The notes under the pieces: generated by a model
What the model was told of the DNA's origin: nothing
Database searches by the model: none
The model's input: only the letters and a program-made list of their open reading frames with translations
Assembly (NCBI GenBank): GCA_903850425.1
Contig: CAINLR010000116.1
Coordinates: 56,269 to 120,268 of the forward strand
DNA: 64,000 nt
Reading direction: 5' to 3'
Origin: an uncultured Verrucomicrobia subdivision 3 bacterium
GTDB lineage: Bacteria > Verrucomicrobiota > Verrucomicrobiia > Limisphaerales > UBA11358
Part shown: positions 33,279 to 41,715 of the stretch, in pieces
Position numbering within the stretch: position 1 is the first letter of the stretch
Layout of the letters: each line of letters begins with the position of its first letter
Program-made: the position numbers and the translations under genes

Positions 33279-34051
33279 GCGGGCCGACACCCTGATATTT
33301 CCCCAAATTCGCAAGTAGGCATGGCGCGGAAGGATCCCGCAAGGCACACGCATCAGCGGCTGTGATTGTCTGTGGGCCACCAGATCTGATTCACTCAACC
33401 GGGAAAGCCTCATTGCCTGACAATTCCGGCAAGGTAGTTGCCGGGCCGGCCCCCAACCTCGTCAGGTGCGACGGAGCTCTTCCCAGCGGGCGGCGGAAGC
33501 CGGAGACAGGGGCATGAAAGCCAGCAGAATGGCCACTATTCCCCTGACAAAGCGGTCTTGGCGAACCTCCGGGTAATCGAGGCCGATCACGCGGCTAATT
33601 CTAATTCGCGATCAAGCTGAGACGAACCGGTTTTATTTCATTAGCACCGGGCTAAAGCCAAGTGCTAATAACCGGCTCAACTTGAACGCGAATTGGAATA
33701 AGCCCTTTGGTGGTGGTGCCGCCACGCCAGGCCGTTTGCGCCTAATGCGGGCCAGCCGACTGCGGTTTTCAGTTTCAACGTGCCCCGGATCAAGTTGGTC
33801 CGGAATTCCTCGCCGCATGCTGTCGCTCCACGACCAGCGATCTCAAACACCCGGCGTGGGCGGGTTCACTCGATAAGTAACCGCAGTCGGAAATGCCTCA
33901 GCGCCGCATTTTTGCAGTCGAAAAACTGGCGCGGATGACTGCTCGGACACCTCAACCGTTCACGCTGAATGCCGTTTTAATCAATGTTTTCAGGGGTTTT
34001 AACGGTGTTACTGAGTTCGCCGGCGTTCCGGATAAATTTATATTTCTCCGC
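33279..34051. other. Gene-free region upstream of flagellin 2
   Basis: About 770 bases between the insertion sequence and the flagellin 2 promoter. No frame on either strand has convincing coding character. It contains the 62-bp dispersed repeat at 33599-33660 with an adjoining hairpin. Otherwise I see nothing I can name. Confidence 0.5.
33599..33660. repeat. 62-bp dispersed repeat, copy 1
   Basis: Begins TTCTAATTCGCGATCAAG and matches 51853-51914 at 54 of 62 positions. Its 3' part opens a hairpin, ATTAGCAC (33639-33646) with GTGCTAAT (33662-33669) around GGCT/AGCC. The shared segment suggests a mobile or propagated intergenic element. Confidence 0.75.
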
Positions 34052-34078
34052 TAAAGTATCCTTTGCACCCGCCGATAG
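34052..34078 (+). promoter_or_regulatory. Sigma-28 promoter of flagellin gene 2
   Basis: TAAAGTAT, exactly 11 bases, GCCGATAG. Only two positions differ from the full FliA consensus. The transcript would start near 34086, about 186 bases before the flagellin ATG. Confidence 0.88.
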
Positions 34079-34175
34079 CATTGGTGTCCGGCAGATTAGA
34101 AATATCCGAGTGGTTCTCGGGTAGGGATCGGCAGGACAACGGTAGCGGCGACCGCAAACAGCCGAGGGATTAACC

Positions 34176-34267
34176 GGGTGGACGCCCTTTTACAAGGTCC
34201 GCCCCGAGGCAGGGATGCCCCGTAACAAATATCCATACCTCGCAAGAGGTGACTCATGGAAGGAGTC
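34176..34267 (+). promoter_or_regulatory. Flagellin 2 leader RNA with four hairpins
   Basis: H1 is GGGTGGAC/GTCCGCCC (34176-34204, loop beginning GCCC). H2 is GGCA-GGGA-TGCC (34208-34219). H3 is ACCTC-GCAA-GAGGT (34237-34250). H4 is GACTC-ATGGAAG-GAGTC (34251-34267), covering the Shine-Dalgarno AAGGAG. Compared with flagellin 1, stems change in paired fashion (for example A-T for G-C at the base of H3) while the loops GCCC, NGGA, GCAA and AYGGAAR persist. ATG is at 34272. Confidence 0.72.
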
Positions 34268-34271
34268 AGTT

Positions 34272-35075
34272 ATGGTCATTAATACTAATACATCAGCACA
34301 ATCCAGCGCCAACTTGCTCGGAGCATCGAGCAGCATGTTGGCCAAATCGCTCGCCCGCCTATCATCCGGTTCGAAGATTACTTCGCCCGCCGATGACAGC
34401 GCTGGTTTGGGCGTGTCAATGAAGTTGGGCGCGCAGATCTCGCGCACTAACGCCGCGCAGAACAACGTGGGCAACGCGATCTCATTTAACCAGACGCAGG
34501 ACGGTTACCTGTCCAAGGTGAATGACGCGTTGAACCGCATGAGCGAACTGGCGGTTTCCGCCCAGGACGTTACCAAGACCTCAGCCGATCAGGCCCTCTA
34601 TAACAAGGAGTTCACGTCCTTGAGCAGCTTCATCACCGACACTGCCACCAAGGAGTTCAACGGAGTCAGCTTGTTCTCGGGCACGGCTCTCAGCGTGACC
34701 TCGGACGGCGATGGTGGCACGTTCAGCAACGTCGGGGTCAACCTTGGCGGGACCAGCTTCACGGCGGCAACCTCGGCTGCGGTTGATACCACGGCGCACG
34801 CCCAATCGGCTTTGACGGCAGTGAAAACGGCCATCAGCGCGCTGGCCTCCAGCCGCGCGGATATCGGCTCGAACATCCAGTCATTGAGTTACTACAATGA
34901 TCAACTGGGTTCGTTGAGCAACAACCTGTCGGCCGCCAAAAGTCGCATCACGGATGTGGATGTGGCGCAGGAAAGCACGAATTATGCACGAGCGAACATT
35001 CTCGTCCAATCTGGCACGGCCATGTTGGCTCAAGCGAATTCGGCACCGCAATCGGTCCTTCGCCTTCTGGGCTAA
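34272..35075 (+). CDS. fliC: Flagellin 2 (short form)
   Basis: 267-residue filament subunit, close paralogue of flagellin 1. N-terminal D0/D1: MVINTNTSAQSSANLLG and LARLSSGSKITSPADDSAGL. C-terminal: KSRITDVDVAQESTNYARAN and ANSAPQSVLRLLG. The middle is short, so again there is no D2/D3. The start at ATG 34272 is fixed by AAGGAG about seven bases upstream and by the family N-terminus; the frame extends 19 codons further into the leader. It has a near-consensus sigma-28 promoter and the same four-hairpin leader as its paralogue. A strong terminator follows, then fliD. Confidence 0.95.
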   Translation: MVINTNTSAQSSANLLGASSSMLAKSLARLSSGSKITSPADDSAGLGVSMKLGAQISRTNAAQNNVGNAISFNQTQDGYLSKVNDALNRMSELAVSAQDVTKTSADQALYNKEFTSLSSFITDTATKEFNGVSLFSGTALSVTSDGDGGTFSNVGVNLGGTSFTAATSAAVDTTAHAQSALTAVKTAISALASSRADIGSNIQSLSYYNDQLGSLSNNLSAAKSRITDVDVAQESTNYARANILVQSGTAMLAQANSAPQSVLRLLG

Positions 35076-35106
35076 ACCGAGCGGTCAAACTGACCGATGA
35101 AAAACT

Positions 35107-35134
35107 CCCCGGACGGCGGCAGCGCCGTCCGGGG
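35107..35134 (+). terminator. Intrinsic terminator after flagellin 2
   Basis: CCCCGGACGGC pairs with GCCGTCCGGGG, an 11-bp perfect stem with a 6-base loop, followed by TTT. It lies 32 bases after the flagellin stop. fliD, 41 bases further, would depend on readthrough or its own promoter. Confidence 0.75.
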
Positions 35135-35175
35135 TTTAACCGCAGCAAAACTAAACTAAAACCGCAGGAAATTTT

Positions 35176-36915
35176 ATGGCAAGCTCTTCAGGCGTTAATC
35201 TGGCTGTTTCCGGTCTGGCTTCTGGCTTTGACTGGCAGACGCTCGTGACCCAGCTTGCCCAGGCCGAGCGCTCGCCGGAGACCCTCTGGACGGCTAACCA
35301 GAATAAGATCAACGCCCAGAACTCGTCCTACACCATCATCAAGAGCTACCTTTCTCAACTGCAAGCCGCGGTGCAGACGCTGAAGGATCCGACCATTTAT
35401 AACAACCGCAGCGCGAGCAGTTCCAGCGCCACGGTGGCCACGGCCACCTCGGCCAGCGGTGGGATGACCGGCAGCTTCGATTTTAATATTATCCAACTGG
35501 CCAAGTCCGCCTCCCTGGCGGGCACTGGCAACGTGAGCGCCCCCATCAGCGCCACGAACGATGTGAGCGGCCTGACGGTCGGGGCCGCCGATTTTTCAAC
35601 CGCTGTCACTGCGGGCACCTTCACCGTGAATGGCGCGCAAGTCACCGTAGCGACCACCGATTCATTGAAGAATGTATTTGACAATATTGCCACGGCCACC
35701 GGCAATGCGGTCACCGCCAGTTACGATGCCACGACGGACAAGATCACCCTGAGCAGCGCCAGCGCCATCACGCTCGGCAGTGCTGCGGACACGAGCAATT
35801 TTCTGACGGTGGCCAAACTTTACCCCAACAAGACGGGCACCATCGCCAGCAACGACACGCTGGGGCGGGTGAATGTCGCCGGCGTCCTCACGAGCGCCGG
35901 TCTGGCCACGACGGTGAATGATGGCGGCAGCGGGGCCGGCCAATTCAAGATCAACGGTGTCGGCATAAGTTACAATGCCAGCACGGATTCGGTGCAGACC
36001 GTGCTCGACCGGATCAACAGTTCGGCCGCCGGGGTGACCGCATCCTATGATGTGGTGAACAACCGTTTTGCGCTGGCGAACAAGACCACGGGGGATGTGG
36101 GTATTTCGTTGCAGGACGTCTCGGGAAATTTTCTGGCGGCTTCCGGTTTGGCCGGCGGCACGTTGACCAACGGGCAGAATCTGACCTACACCGTCAACGG
36201 CGGGCCCACGCTCGTGAGCCAGTCCAACACGATTGACAGCAGCAGCTGCGGCATCACCGGGCTGTCCGTGACGGCGCTGACGGGGGGCAATGCGGCGACG
36301 ACCATCACGGTTGGCGCGGACACCTCCACCGTCCAGACGAACCTCCAGAATTTTGTCAATCAATACAACAATGTGCAGTCTTACATTGACACCAATGCCG
36401 CGAGCATCACGGACTCGACGGGCAAGGTGACCGCCGGGACCCTCACCGGCGACTTGAATGCAAGCAACTTGTCGTCCAGCTTGCGCAATAACGTTTTTTC
36501 ATCGGTCTCCATCACCGGGATTTCGCCTGGCTTCAATCGCCTGGCCAATCTCGGCATAACGTCTAACGGTTATAGCAACACTGTCACCTTGGACTCCACG
36601 GCGCTTTCGAGCGCCTTGGGGAGCAATCTGAGCGACATTCAAAAATTATTCACCGACCCCACCAACGGATTAGGGGCGCAGATGGATAGTTTCTTGACCG
36701 CCACCGTCGGGGATTCAGGCACGCTTACGGACCATCAAACAGCGCTGGTCGCCAAGAGCAAGGCCATTGATACGCAGATTGCGAATCAGGAAAAGATCAT
36801 TACGACAGACAGCGCGTATTGGACTTCCGAGTTCGTGGCCATGGAAACGGCCCAATCCCAGTTGACGCAGGAGTTGAATAGCCTCAATCAGCAAGTTACC
36901 AAAGGGACTTTGTAA
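35176..36915 (+). CDS. fliD: Flagellar filament cap protein FliD
   Basis: Forms the cap at the filament tip that folds exported flagellin. 579 residues from ATG 35176. FliD_N lies at about 10-110 (VSGLASGFDWQTLVTQLAQAE), with the family's opening search for two-fold symmetric helices. The middle (about 115-420) is made of serine-, threonine- and glycine-rich beta repeats with hook-insertion-like segments (FKINGVGISYNASTDSVQTV). FliD_C spans about 350-575, with FVNQYNNVQSYID, RLANLGITSN and a long C-terminal helix ending ELNSLNQQV. It follows flagellin 2 and precedes the lipoprotein by nine bases. Confidence 0.92.
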   Translation: MASSSGVNLAVSGLASGFDWQTLVTQLAQAERSPETLWTANQNKINAQNSSYTIIKSYLSQLQAAVQTLKDPTIYNNRSASSSSATVATATSASGGMTGSFDFNIIQLAKSASLAGTGNVSAPISATNDVSGLTVGAADFSTAVTAGTFTVNGAQVTVATTDSLKNVFDNIATATGNAVTASYDATTDKITLSSASAITLGSAADTSNFLTVAKLYPNKTGTIASNDTLGRVNVAGVLTSAGLATTVNDGGSGAGQFKINGVGISYNASTDSVQTVLDRINSSAAGVTASYDVVNNRFALANKTTGDVGISLQDVSGNFLAASGLAGGTLTNGQNLTYTVNGGPTLVSQSNTIDSSSCGITGLSVTALTGGNAATTITVGADTSTVQTNLQNFVNQYNNVQSYIDTNAASITDSTGKVTAGTLTGDLNASNLSSSLRNNVFSSVSITGISPGFNRLANLGITSNGYSNTVTLDSTALSSALGSNLSDIQKLFTDPTNGLGAQMDSFLTATVGDSGTLTDHQTALVAKSKAIDTQIANQEKIITTDSAYWTSEFVAMETAQSQLTQELNSLNQQVTKGTL

Positions 36916-36924
36916 AGGACGCCA

Positions 36925-37647
36925 ATGAATTTCAGTGCCAAGTCGGTTGGTGGCTGCGGCCACCGGCGGCAGACGGTATGGCGCGCAGGACAGATCGCTG
37001 GGGTGACGGTTCTAGTCGCCGCCTTAGCCGGATGCCAAACCCAATTAACCAATATTGGACTGAGCATGGCCGAACCGGCCTATCGTCCCGCCAACGTATT
37101 TGCCTATCCGCCACATTTATCCTCCAGCCTGCAACGCGTGGCCGTCCTGCCGCTGGCCGCCACCGCCACCGTCGGCGACCTGCCCGAAGGGTGCGAGGCG
37201 CTGACGCCGGTGCTGTGGGAACAACTCGTCAAAAGCAAAAAGTTCGAGGTCGTCAATGTGACCCCGGACCAATTGCGGAGCCACACCGGGCGACCGGCTT
37301 GGACGGGCACGGAGAGTCTGCCGGCGGATTTCCTCGCCTTCCTGCATCGGGAATATGCTTGCGAGGCGGTGCTGTTGAGTGAATTGACGGCCTACCATGC
37401 CTATGCCCCGCTGGCGGTCGGCTGGCGGCTCAAGCTGGTGGATGTCCGCACCGGACAGATTTTGTGGGCGGCGGATGAACTGTTTGATGCGGCCCGACCC
37501 GGCGTCGCCCGCGCGGCCTGTCATTTTGAGAAACACCAGTCATCCACGACCGCCGGGAGCGAGAGCGGCTGGCTGGTGCTGAATTCACCCCGGCAGTTTG
37601 GCAGCTATTCGGCTGCCGCACTGCTGGATACTTTGCCAGAGCGTTAA
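36925..37647 (+). CDS. Lipoprotein, CsgG/FlgO/LpoB-like fold (putative)
   Basis: 240 residues with a lipoprotein signal: a long basic N-terminus, a hydrophobic core and lipobox ALAGC near residue 36. The mature part has the beta-alpha pattern RVAVLPLAATATVGDLPEG, then LWEQLVKSKKFEVVNVTPDQL, then YACEAVLLSELTAYHAYAPL, then RLKLVDVRTGQILWAADELF. This resembles the nucleotide-fold-like domain of outer-membrane lipoproteins such as CsgG, LpoB and the flagellar FlgO, but the resemblance is of pattern only. Nine bases after fliD and in the flagellar operon, a role in the outer-membrane part of the flagellum is plausible. No specific function is claimed. Confidence 0.7.
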   Translation: MNFSAKSVGGCGHRRQTVWRAGQIAGVTVLVAALAGCQTQLTNIGLSMAEPAYRPANVFAYPPHLSSSLQRVAVLPLAATATVGDLPEGCEALTPVLWEQLVKSKKFEVVNVTPDQLRSHTGRPAWTGTESLPADFLAFLHREYACEAVLLSELTAYHAYAPLAVGWRLKLVDVRTGQILWAADELFDAARPGVARAACHFEKHQSSTTAGSESGWLVLNSPRQFGSYSAAALLDTLPER

Positions 37648-37737
37648 AATAGTTCTAAAGACTTTATGGCATCATCCGATGGACATCTTGCAAGCGATGG
37701 ACAAGGATTTAACCGCCTGTCGCCCAAATATAAAATT

Positions 37738-38001
37738 ATGGAAGTCAATTTCGTCACTGGCAGCGCCTCCGAAATCCCGCTTCGGCAAAGTTCCGCCCGC
37801 AGCACCCCCGCGCCGCCCGCAGCTGCTGCTGGCAGCGCGGCCTCGTTCGAAACGAGCAATTCAATTACCGCCTCACTCAATCAAGCCCAGACGGCCCGTC
37901 CGGAAAAGATTGCCCGGGCCAACGAGCTCCTGAGTGATCCGAGTTACCCGTCCGGCGCGGTGCTCAACCAGCTCGCCACCTTCTTGGCCAAACGTCTCTG
38001 A
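37738..38001 (+). CDS. flgM: FlgM-like anti-sigma-28 factor (putative)
   Basis: 87 residues from ATG 37738; an alternative start at 37666 adds 24 residues. The N-terminal half is disordered (Ser/Ala/Pro-rich), and the C-terminal half has the FlgM pattern: a stretch of small helices beginning ARPEKIARANELLSDPSYP and ending LATFLAKRL. FlgM binds and inhibits sigma-28 until it is exported through the finished hook. The assignment rests on this C-terminal pattern, the size, the position between fliD and fliS, and the many sigma-28 type promoters in the window. Sequence similarity is modest, so it is offered as likely rather than certain. Confidence 0.65.
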   Translation: MEVNFVTGSASEIPLRQSSARSTPAPPAAAAGSAASFETSNSITASLNQAQTARPEKIARANELLSDPSYPSGAVLNQLATFLAKRL

Positions 38002-38013
38002 CCTGTCATCACC

Positions 38014-38475
38014 ATGCGCACCATGCAGCCGTCGAATCCCTGGAAGTCTTACCGTCAAATTGCGACCCAAACCGCGCCGCCCGGCCAGTTGGTGCTAATG
38101 CTGTTTGATGGCGCGCTCAAGTCGCTGGATTGCGCTCTGCTGGGCTTTAATTTGACGGACATCGGCGAACGCAACGCGTCCGTCCACAATAATCTCCAGC
38201 GCGCCAGCAACATCATTCGTGAGTTGAATGTCTCCCTCGACCTGGCCGCCGGCGGGCAACTGGCCGAAACCCTCCGCAACCTCTACGAGTATTTTGATAA
38301 GCGGATCAGCGACAGCAATCTCAAAAAATCGCCGGCGGGCATCCAGGAAATCATGCCCATGCTCAAAGGCCTGCGCGATGCCTGGTATGCCATGCTCAAC
38401 CAGCAAGAACTGGCCGACGTGGCGCTGATTCCCAGCCCCAACCGGGTGCCTTCAGCACGGTTCGCCATCGCATGA
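38014..38475 (+). CDS. fliS: Flagellin export chaperone FliS
   Basis: Binds flagellin C-terminal helices in the cytoplasm and prevents premature polymerisation. 153 residues from ATG 38014 (a second ATG at 38023). The family pattern is clear: SYRQIATQTAPPGQLVLMLFDGALKSL at the start, then RASNIIRELNVSLDLAAGG and a helix with LRNLYEYFDKRISDSNLKK. Helical throughout. Its TGA overlaps the ATG of the following gene (ATGA), indicating translational coupling. Confidence 0.92.
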   Translation: MRTMQPSNPWKSYRQIATQTAPPGQLVLMLFDGALKSLDCALLGFNLTDIGERNASVHNNLQRASNIIRELNVSLDLAAGGQLAETLRNLYEYFDKRISDSNLKKSPAGIQEIMPMLKGLRDAWYAMLNQQELADVALIPSPNRVPSARFAIA

Positions 38476-38849
38476 ACGCAGAAAGCAATTTGGTGCAGGC
38501 CTACCATGAATGGCACCGGCTGGCAGATGCGGAAACAAAAGCCATCCAGACGCGCAACTGGGACTTTTTCGCCGACTGCCAGTTGGCCACCAAAGACTTT
38601 CTCCCGCTCATTGAGCGGCTCACCCTCGCCGCCCGCGCCGAATGGGCCAGCGCCGGTTGCGACCTCGCCGAAAAAGAGCAGCAGTTGCACGTCTTCGTTC
38701 ACCAGCTCATTGAGACCAAGCAACAAAATCAAACCCTGCTGCAGCGCGCCAAAGCGGCGGCGCTGGAACGCCTCCTCCAGTTGGGGACCGCCGGCCGCAA
38801 TCTGAAACGCCTCCAACGTTCCTACGGCGGCCTGACCGCCGCCACCTGA
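38472..38849 (+). CDS. FliT/FlgN-like flagellar chaperone (putative)
   Basis: 125 residues, entirely helical with heptad-like spacing (YHEWHRLADAETKAIQTRNWD, QLIETKQQNQTLLQRAKAA). Small helical export chaperones FliT and FlgN have just this size and occupy this place after fliS in many flagellar operons. The start overlaps the fliS stop, so it is coupled to it. Sequence identity to these families is too low to decide between FliT (for FliD) and FlgN (for the hook-filament junction proteins); FliT is favoured by the gene order fliD-fliS-fliT. Confidence 0.6.
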   Translation: MNAESNLVQAYHEWHRLADAETKAIQTRNWDFFADCQLATKDFLPLIERLTLAARAEWASAGCDLAEKEQQLHVFVHQLIETKQQNQTLLQRAKAAALERLLQLGTAGRNLKRLQRSYGGLTAAT

Positions 38850-38868
38850 CAGCGCGGCAGGCTTGGCC

Positions 38869-40146
38869 ATGCAAACTCTGGACCAACCTTCCCGTGCCAC
38901 GGATCCGATTCTGGTGGTGGACGACGAAAAGATTTTTTTGTCGGCCCTCCGGCTCACGCTCCAGCGCGCGGGCTACGAAGCGGTCGCCTGCAATTCCCCA
39001 CTCGCCGCCCTGGAGGAACTCGAAAAAAGAAAGTTTTCCGTCATCATTTCCGACCAGTTGATGCCTGAGCTCTCCGGCTTGGAACTGCTCGGCAAGGCGC
39101 GGCTCATCCAGCCGTATGCCACGCGGATTCTCGCCACCGCCGTGCTCAATCTGGATACGGTCATCGCCGCGATTAACAAAGGGGAAATCTTTCGCTTCAT
39201 CATCAAACCGTGGTTGCACGAGGAGTTCATTGCCACGCTCCAAAACGGCGTCCAGCGCTATCAGCTTATCTGCCAGAACGCCCACCTGCAAACCGCCACG
39301 CAGGACATGAATGCGCAGTTGGTGGAACTGAACCGCTCGCTCGAACAGCAGGTCCAGCTCACCGCGCACCAGAACAAACAGCTCGGCGAACTCAACTCCG
39401 CGCTCGAAACCAACCTGCGCCGCTCCATCGAACTCTGCGTCCACACGATGCAGACGTTTTATCCGTCCCTCGGCAATCAAGCGCGGCGCGTCACTGAATT
39501 GTGCCGCGCCATTGCCCAACTGGCCAAGCTGCCGCCGGACGAACAGCGCGTGCTGGAAAGCGCCGCCCTGCTGCACGACATCGGCCTCGTCGGCATCCCG
39601 CGCCAGATCATCCGCCGCTGGCAGGAGAATCCCAACACGCTGGCCGAACCCGAACGCGCGCTCATCGAACAGCATCCCATTCTCGGCCAGGAACTCGCCG
39701 CCTTCGTCAGCCATCTCGACCAAGTGGGGCATATCATCCGCGCCCACCACGAGCGCATTGATGGCCACGGTTATCCCGACCAGCTCATTGGTGAAAATAT
39801 TCCGTGGCTCGCGCGGCTGCTCGCCGTGCCGGTTGCCTACGCCTCCTGCCGGCTCAACGACCTCGACGCGATTGATCGCATCAAGTCTGAGTCCGGCACC
39901 GCGTTTGATCCCGAAGCCGTCCGCATTTTTCTGCGCGCCCAGGATATCGCCACCGTGCCGCGCCGCGAACGGCAGGTCACCCTGTCCGAGCTGCGCCCCG
40001 GCATGGTGCTCGCCAAGGGAATTTTCACGCCGAACGGCCTGCTCCTCGTGCCCGAAGGTCAGCGTCTGAACGCCACCTATATTGAAAAGGTTTTGAATTA
40101 CAACCGTGTCCAACCCCTCGTGCTGACGCTCACGGTTTACTGCTGA
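38869..40146 (+). CDS. Response regulator with HD-GYP domain
   Basis: 425 residues from ATG 38869 (a TTG two codons upstream is also possible). The receiver domain (1-125) has ILVVDDEKIF, the acceptor aspartate in VIISDQLMP, and FIIKPW. A coiled coil (140-190) leads to an HD-GYP domain (about 195-370) with LLHDIGLVGIP, HHERIDGHGYP and EQHPILGQ. HD-GYP proteins hydrolyse cyclic di-GMP. The key HD, HHE and GYP residues are present, so activity is expected. It follows the flagellar genes by about 20 bases and is probably in their transcript, linking c-di-GMP removal to motility. Confidence 0.9.
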   Translation: MQTLDQPSRATDPILVVDDEKIFLSALRLTLQRAGYEAVACNSPLAALEELEKRKFSVIISDQLMPELSGLELLGKARLIQPYATRILATAVLNLDTVIAAINKGEIFRFIIKPWLHEEFIATLQNGVQRYQLICQNAHLQTATQDMNAQLVELNRSLEQQVQLTAHQNKQLGELNSALETNLRRSIELCVHTMQTFYPSLGNQARRVTELCRAIAQLAKLPPDEQRVLESAALLHDIGLVGIPRQIIRRWQENPNTLAEPERALIEQHPILGQELAAFVSHLDQVGHIIRAHHERIDGHGYPDQLIGENIPWLARLLAVPVAYASCRLNDLDAIDRIKSESGTAFDPEAVRIFLRAQDIATVPRRERQVTLSELRPGMVLAKGIFTPNGLLLVPEGQRLNATYIEKVLNYNRVQPLVLTLTVYC

Positions 40147-40299
40147 TGCGTTGGGGGAAGCTTCGGGCGCAGAATGGGATTCCGCCGCGTGAAGCGCGCC
40201 GCCTCGTCCGCAGCCCCCGATCTTTTTCGTCGCTCGCCAATTCCCATCCGTGCGATTTCAACCAGCGGCACAAGCTACGTCCCGCTGGTGTCGAGTCGT

Positions 40300-41553
40300 T
40301 TATTTCGCGGCGGCGGCAGCTTGATATTTTTTGAGCGCGGCTTCCAATTCGGTTTTTTCGGCGTCGTCTTCGCAGGCGGCAACGGCTTTCTTTTGCTGCT
40401 CGATGGCGTCGGCTACTTTGCCGGAATCAAACAGCGCGCGGGCGTAGGTGTCGAGCATCGCGGCGGCTTTTCCGCCGGAGGCGTCCACGGCGGCCTTGGC
40501 CAGTTTGAGGGCGAGCGGCAGGTCGCGCTGCTTGATGTTTTCATCGGTAAGGATGGCCCAGGCAAATTCATTGAGCGACTGCGCATCTTTGAGATTCAAA
40601 TCACCAAGTTGTTTCCCCAGCTCCGCCGCTTTTTCCTTGTCGCCGTTCTCGCCGACCGCCTGGGTGTATTTCTGGAAAATGGCCTGCGCCTTCTGGCTGT
40701 TCTGGAATTGCTGCAACCGAGTTTTGATCGCAGCAAAATCCATTTCCTTCGGTGCCACGGCCTTGGCGGCGGCTTCGAGCCTGGCGGTTTCCGCATCGTC
40801 CTTGCCAGCAATCACAGCCTTTTGATAGGCCTGCATGGCGGCTTGAAACTTGACCTGCTTGAGCACTTCCTCGGCGTTGAATTTTTCGCCACCGGGAGAG
40901 ATACCGCCGATTTTCTGGTCAAGCGCCTCCAGTTCCTTGCCTTCCTTGAGCAGTTCTGCTTCGTCGCCGCCTTTCATGGCTTTCTGATAAAATGCTTTGA
41001 CCTTGTTCTCGGCTGCCGAACGCTGTTTGGCTTTTTCAACGTCGAACTTCCCCGCGACCACCTCGCCCAGGGATTCTTCCAACCCGCTCATCGGATGACC
41101 GATCCATGCGATTTTACCATTCTGCACGAGAAATGCGGCGGGGATGCCATTTTGATCAGCGGCCTTCATCCAGTTGTCCGCCATGAACGCGTCTTCCGCA
41201 TCCATCGCGACGTGGTAATCCATCTTGTCGCCCATCTGCTTCAGAAACTTGGTCACGGTGCCTTCTTTGTCCGCACCGTTCTCCCAGACATCCATGCCGA
41301 TGAAAGTGACGTCCTTGAATTTGTGTGCCAGCTCGGTCAGATGCGGAATGCTCGCGCGGCACGGGCCGCACCACGTCGCCCAAAATTCCACGACGTAAAT
41401 CTTGTTGGGGTCCAAGCTGGCAACGGCGTCGCCCTTGACCCATTTGGCCACTTTCAATTCCGGCGCAGGATCGCCGACGGACAACGTGCCGGCGGTGGTG
41501 GTGAGGGTGAGCGCAGCCAGCGCGGCGAGCGCGAGGATGAATGATTTTTTCAT
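40300..41553 (-). CDS. Secreted TlpA-type thioredoxin with helical C-terminus
   Basis: 417 residues from ATG 41553, which gives a signal peptide (MKKSFILALAALAALTLTTTAG with mature SVGDPAPEL); the frame is open 53 codons upstream, but the sequence is not protein-like. Thioredoxin domain (about 25-165) with the redox motif WATWCGPCRASIPHL and a cis-proline in NGIPAAFLV. The C-terminal 240 residues are alpha-helical, Ala/Lys/Glu-rich with repeated 30-40-residue blocks resembling TPR units (ERAKQRSAAENKVKAFYQK-like). It probably acts in the periplasm as a disulfide reductase with a protein-binding tail. Partners unknown. Confidence 0.82.
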   Translation of the reverse strand: MKKSFILALAALAALTLTTTAGTLSVGDPAPELKVAKWVKGDAVASLDPNKIYVVEFWATWCGPCRASIPHLTELAHKFKDVTFIGMDVWENGADKEGTVTKFLKQMGDKMDYHVAMDAEDAFMADNWMKAADQNGIPAAFLVQNGKIAWIGHPMSGLEESLGEVVAGKFDVEKAKQRSAAENKVKAFYQKAMKGGDEAELLKEGKELEALDQKIGGISPGGEKFNAEEVLKQVKFQAAMQAYQKAVIAGKDDAETARLEAAAKAVAPKEMDFAAIKTRLQQFQNSQKAQAIFQKYTQAVGENGDKEKAAELGKQLGDLNLKDAQSLNEFAWAILTDENIKQRDLPLALKLAKAAVDASGGKAAAMLDTYARALFDSGKVADAIEQQKKAVAACEDDAEKTELEAALKKYQAAAAAK

Positions 41554-41715
41554 AGCAGTAGGTTGGGTTTCGACACGGCTCCACCGGATTTGTTCAACCG
41601 GTTGCCGCCAGTTCAAACCAAAATCGCCGGGGAGGCAAGCCTGCAAATGCTGATGGCGGCAAAGCCCCTGCGCGCACGGAGAGATTAGCCAATGAATACA
41701 CAGATGAAACACAGA

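Noticed and set aside
40174..41544. A 456-codon + strand frame opposite the thioredoxin gene
   Set aside because: Shadow of a clear TlpA-type gene with signal peptide and WCGPC motif.
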